Source of the DNA: an uncultured Flavobacteriales bacterium
GTDB taxonomy: Bacteria; Bacteroidota; Bacteroidia; Flavobacteriales; Flavobacteriaceae
Direction of reading: 5' to 3'
Length of the DNA stretch: 64,000 nucleotides
Assembly (NCBI GenBank): GCA_913058295.1
Contig: CAJXRD010000002.1
Location: forward strand, 62,001 to 126,000
Shown here: in pieces, positions 61,573-64,000 of the stretch
Layout of the letters: each line of letters opens with the position of its first letter
Position numbering within the stretch: the first letter of the stretch is position 1
Translations under genes and position numbers: made by a program
The notes under the pieces: generated by a model
What the model saw: the letters and a program-made list of their open reading frames with translations, nothing else
Database searches by the model: none
Told to the model about the DNA's origin: nothing

Positions 61573-62529
61573 ATGAAAGATAAATACCTATTAAAAGTTG
61601 CACTTGCTCAAATAAGCCCAGTATGGTTTAACAAAGAGAAAACACTTGAAAAGATAAAAAGTAGTATTTCTGAAGCTGCAAAAAATGAAACAGAACTCAT
61701 CGTTTTTGGGGAAGGATTGTTGCCAGGATATCCTTTTTGGTTGGCATTAACTAATGGTGCGGCCTGGGATACAAAGATGAATAAAGAATTTCATGCACAT
61801 TATATTAAAAATTCAGTTAGGATTGAGAATGGAGATTTAGATAGTATATGTGAACTTGCTAAAAAGAATAAAATTGCGATATACCTAGGAGTAATAGAAT
61901 GCCCTAAAGATCGTGGAGGGCATAGTCTGTATGCTTCTTTGGTTTATATCAACACTTTAGGCGAAATTAAATCTGTACATAGAAAGCTTCAACCAACTTA
62001 CGATGAAAGACTCACTTGGTCCCCGGGAGATGGGAATGGATTGCAAGTACATTCATTAAAAAAATTCACAGTAGGAGGTCTTAATTGCTGGGAAAATTGG
62101 ATGCCATTACCTAGGGCAGCACTTTATGCACAAGGGGAAGATCTACACGTTGCGGTATGGCCAGGAAGTGATCATAACACCAAAGATATTACTCGTTTTA
62201 TTGCAAGAGAATCGAGAAGTTTTGTGATTTCTGTTTCTTCTTTAATGACACTTGAAGACTTTCCGAATAACACCCTTTATTTAAAAGAATTGTTTGAATC
62301 AGCACCAAAAATTCTAGCCAATGGAGGTAGTTGTATTGCAGGACCTGATGGCGAATGGATTTTAGAACCGGTACTAAATACAGAAGGGAATATTTACCAT
62401 ACTTTAGATTTTAATCGAGTACTAGAAGAACGTCAAAATTTTGATCCAGTTGGGCATTATTCACGACCCGATATTACAAAGCTAATCGTAAATAGAGAAA
62501 GACAATCCACGGTAGAATTTAAAGATTAA
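61573..62529 (+). CDS. Nitrilase / carbon-nitrogen hydrolase
   Basis: 318 aa. Catalytic triad visible: glutamate of VFGEGLLPGYPFW (E47), lysine of HRKLQPTYDER (K138) and cysteine of GGLNCWENWMP (C172). The CWENWMP context is that of true nitrilases (branch 1), which turn nitriles into acids plus ammonia. Natural substrate unknown; aromatic or arylaliphatic nitriles are usual. Starts 32 bases after the prenyltransferase and may be cotranscribed, but the reaction does not belong to isoprenoid synthesis. Confidence 0.9.
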   Translation: MKDKYLLKVALAQISPVWFNKEKTLEKIKSSISEAAKNETELIVFGEGLLPGYPFWLALTNGAAWDTKMNKEFHAHYIKNSVRIENGDLDSICELAKKNKIAIYLGVIECPKDRGGHSLYASLVYINTLGEIKSVHRKLQPTYDERLTWSPGDGNGLQVHSLKKFTVGGLNCWENWMPLPRAALYAQGEDLHVAVWPGSDHNTKDITRFIARESRSFVISVSSLMTLEDFPNNTLYLKELFESAPKILANGGSCIAGPDGEWILEPVLNTEGNIYHTLDFNRVLEERQNFDPVGHYSRPDITKLIVNRERQSTVEFKD

Positions 62530-62642
62530 TTTTAGATTGATTAGGGAATAGCTATTTTTTCTTTTGATGCTTTAAACCCATTGACATTCATTACCTTTGC
62601 AAAAAATATAAAATAAGCTATTTAGATAGTAAGGCAACAAAT

Positions 62643-63473
62643 ATGAGCAAGCAGCAAGATAAAAAAGGAAAAGGAAAATCATTTGATAAGGGGAAGAAAT
62701 CGAAACCATATGGTAAGGATGCTCGTACACAAAAACCTGTAAACAAAACTCCAAATAAGCCATCTAACCCTTCAGATGGTATAAGACTTAACAAGTACAT
62801 TTCAAATTCAGGAATTTGTTCTCGTAGAGAGGCTGATATGTACATTGAAGTTGGTAGTGTTTCCGTAAATGGAAAGATTATTAACGAAATGGGATATAAA
62901 GTTAAACTTAGCGATGAAGTAAAGTTTGACGGAAGACGGATTAACCCAGAACCAAAATCCTACGTAATTCTTAATAAACCTAAAGGTTTTGCTACCACTA
63001 CAAGTGATAGTAAAGGGAATACAGTAATGGATTTAGTAAGAAATGCAACTTCTGCTACTATTAACCCAATAGGAAGGTTAGGGAGAAATGCTACAGGATT
63101 ATTATTGTTTACTAATGATGATGATTTTATGCAGAAATTTACTAGAAAAGGAGTGTCTCGTTTGTTTCATGTAGAGTTAGACAAAAACTTAAAAGCAGAA
63201 GATCTTCAAAAAATAAAAGACGGAATAAAAGTAGATAACAAAACGGTTTCTGTAGATGAGGTAAGTTATGTACATAATGCTCCCAAAAAAGAAATAGGCT
63301 TAAAAATAAAGCATACTGGAAACAGTGTGATACGTAATATATTTGAGCATTTAGGATATGATGTTGTTAAAGTAGATTGTGTGACTATTGGGCCACTTAC
63401 TAAAAAAGACCTTCCTAGAGGACGTTGGAGACATCTTACAGATCAAGAAATGAATACCTTTAGTATGTTGTAA
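62643..63473 (+). CDS. RluB/RsuA-type pseudouridine synthase homologue without catalytic aspartate
   Basis: 276 aa. A Lys-rich disordered start (about 1-45), an S4 RNA-binding domain (46-95, RLNKYISNSGICSRREADMY) and the synthase domain (105-276, YVILNKPKGFATTTSD). The invariant active-site motif GRLD-x-x-T/A-x-G reads GRLGRNATGLLLF, with glycine 147 (codon GGG at 63081-63083) in place of the catalytic aspartate. The second conserved stretch, usually G-x-N-R-x-x-R-R-x-FEHLGY, reads GNSVIRNIFEHLGYDV. The frame is otherwise intact, which suggests a retained non-catalytic RNA-binding protein. Confidence 0.88.
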   Translation: MSKQQDKKGKGKSFDKGKKSKPYGKDARTQKPVNKTPNKPSNPSDGIRLNKYISNSGICSRREADMYIEVGSVSVNGKIINEMGYKVKLSDEVKFDGRRINPEPKSYVILNKPKGFATTTSDSKGNTVMDLVRNATSATINPIGRLGRNATGLLLFTNDDDFMQKFTRKGVSRLFHVELDKNLKAEDLQKIKDGIKVDNKTVSVDEVSYVHNAPKKEIGLKIKHTGNSVIRNIFEHLGYDVVKVDCVTIGPLTKKDLPRGRWRHLTDQEMNTFSML

Positions 63474-63498
63474 TCCTAGGGTGCCTTAATTTAAATTT

Positions 63499-64000
63499 AT
63501 GTCACAACCTTTGCCTTTTTACACTGCCGAAAAACAATTTTTCAAGAAAGAATTATCCCTAGTAAATGGAAAACTACTACGGTTAAGTATGCTGCGATTG
63601 GCAGTTTTTTTAAGCTTAGCTTTTTGTACTTGGTTTTTCTTTGGAAATATTAAAATACTAGTGCCTATTTTGGTTTCAGGAATTGCATTATTTCTATACT
63701 TAGTTTCCATTTATTCAGATTTAAAACTATTAAAGAAGAAAACACAGAAATTAATTAAAATCAATCAACTTGAAATTAATGTTTTAGATGGGGATGTTTC
63801 TAGTTTAGATTTTGGAAATGAATTTATTAACCCTTCTCACGATTATAGTTACGACATTGATTTGTTTGGGAAAGGATCTCTTTTTCAATATATAAATAGA
63901 ACAAGTTTAGCTACAGGAAAAGAGCAACTGGCTTCGGTTTTAAGCGAAAATTCCATCGATTCCATACTTGATAAACAAGAAGCTATTCAAGAATTATCTT
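63499..64000 (+). CDS. Membrane-anchored MutS-like protein, N-terminal part
   Basis: Frame from the ATG at 63499 to the window end, 167 residues. MSQPLPFYTAEKQFFKKELS is followed by two hydrophobic segments (about 34-50 and 52-70), then a soluble region with YDIDLFGKGSLFQYINRTSL and KEQLASVLSENSIDSILDKQ, which is the middle-domain pattern of the short Bacteroidota MutS family. The ATPase domain lies beyond the window. Unlike mismatch repair MutS the protein is expected at the membrane. Starts 25 bases after the pseudouridine synthase homologue. Confidence 0.82.
   Translation, partial: MSQPLPFYTAEKQFFKKELSLVNGKLLRLSMLRLAVFLSLAFCTWFFFGNIKILVPILVSGIALFLYLVSIYSDLKLLKKKTQKLIKINQLEINVLDGDVSSLDFGNEFINPSHDYSYDIDLFGKGSLFQYINRTSLATGKEQLASVLSENSIDSILDKQEAIQELS

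Noticed and set aside
1-64000. tRNA, rRNA, prophage or secondary-metabolite cluster
   Set aside because: No cloverleaf, rRNA, phage structural or megasynthase sequence was recognised on either strand; small structured RNAs could be missed without a covariance search.

Overview
The window is an AT-rich chromosomal segment from a member of the Flavobacteriaceae (Bacteroidota). Evidence for this: promoter -7 boxes of the TAnnTTTG type, type IX secretion (T9SS) C-terminal sorting domains, a partial TonB-dependent-type beta-barrel, a mevalonate pathway pair next to a UbiA-family prenyltransferase, long-form aromatic amino acid hydroxylase, and paired universal stress proteins. I saw no rRNA, tRNA, CRISPR array, prophage or classical insertion sequence.

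Layout. 1-6353: the end of an outer-membrane beta-barrel gene, lysC-like aspartate kinase plus diaminopimelate decarboxylase, and a convergent phenylalanine hydroxylase. 6434-25300: a large plus-strand aromatic catabolic island: TetR regulator, paaE-A-B-[four-helix-bundle insertion]-C-D-G-[PLP dehydratase]-H-I-J-Z, a broken GIY-YIG gene, an enoyl-CoA hydratase, paaY, then a branched-chain-type 2-oxoacid dehydrogenase E2, a branched-chain aminotransferase, an intact GIY-YIG gene and a fused E1. No phenylacetate-CoA ligase (paaK) is present. An 18-bp dyad in front of paaE recurs with 15 of 18 matches directly before the E2 gene. This suggests one regulon in which phenylalanine is transaminated and oxidatively decarboxylated straight to phenylacetyl-CoA. 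25323-38044 (minus strand): a small outer-membrane-type protein, a DUF4136 lipoprotein, urocanate hydratase, a DUF5522 mini-protein, then a secreted-protein operon (877, 234, 232 and 1363 aa) in which five copies of a ~165-residue domain are spread over two giant proteins, one with an SGNH hydrolase domain. 38269-44093: PLP desulfhydrase-like enzyme, glucosaminidase, and a minus-strand diheme cytochrome/anchor/HupE/His-rich lipoprotein module, followed by small orphan genes. 44405-46430: ECF-type sigma factor with membrane partner. 46432-53465: stress and dormancy genes: a five-gene USP/eRF1-like/ATP-cone nuclease/beta-CASP RNase/lipoprotein operon, deoC-deoD, and hpf-usp. 53601-64000: PLP decarboxylase, flavoprotein, DUF1697, secreted M23 peptidase, mevalonate decarboxylase and kinase, UbiA prenyltransferase, nitrilase, a pseudouridine synthase homologue without its catalytic aspartate, and the start of a membrane-anchored MutS-like protein.

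Three threads stand out. (1) The shared TetR operator and the PaaK bypass. (2) Palindromic GTCATTC/GTCATCC repeats that fill the spaces between catabolic genes, bracket both GIY-YIG nuclease genes as inverted pairs, and have entered three protein-coding genes in frame. This looks like a repeat family mobilised by a small nuclease. (3) Two hibernation/stress promoters (usp operon and hpf-usp) carry an FNR/CRP-like dyad centred exactly 29.5 bp upstream of the -7 box, the geometry expected of a class II activator.
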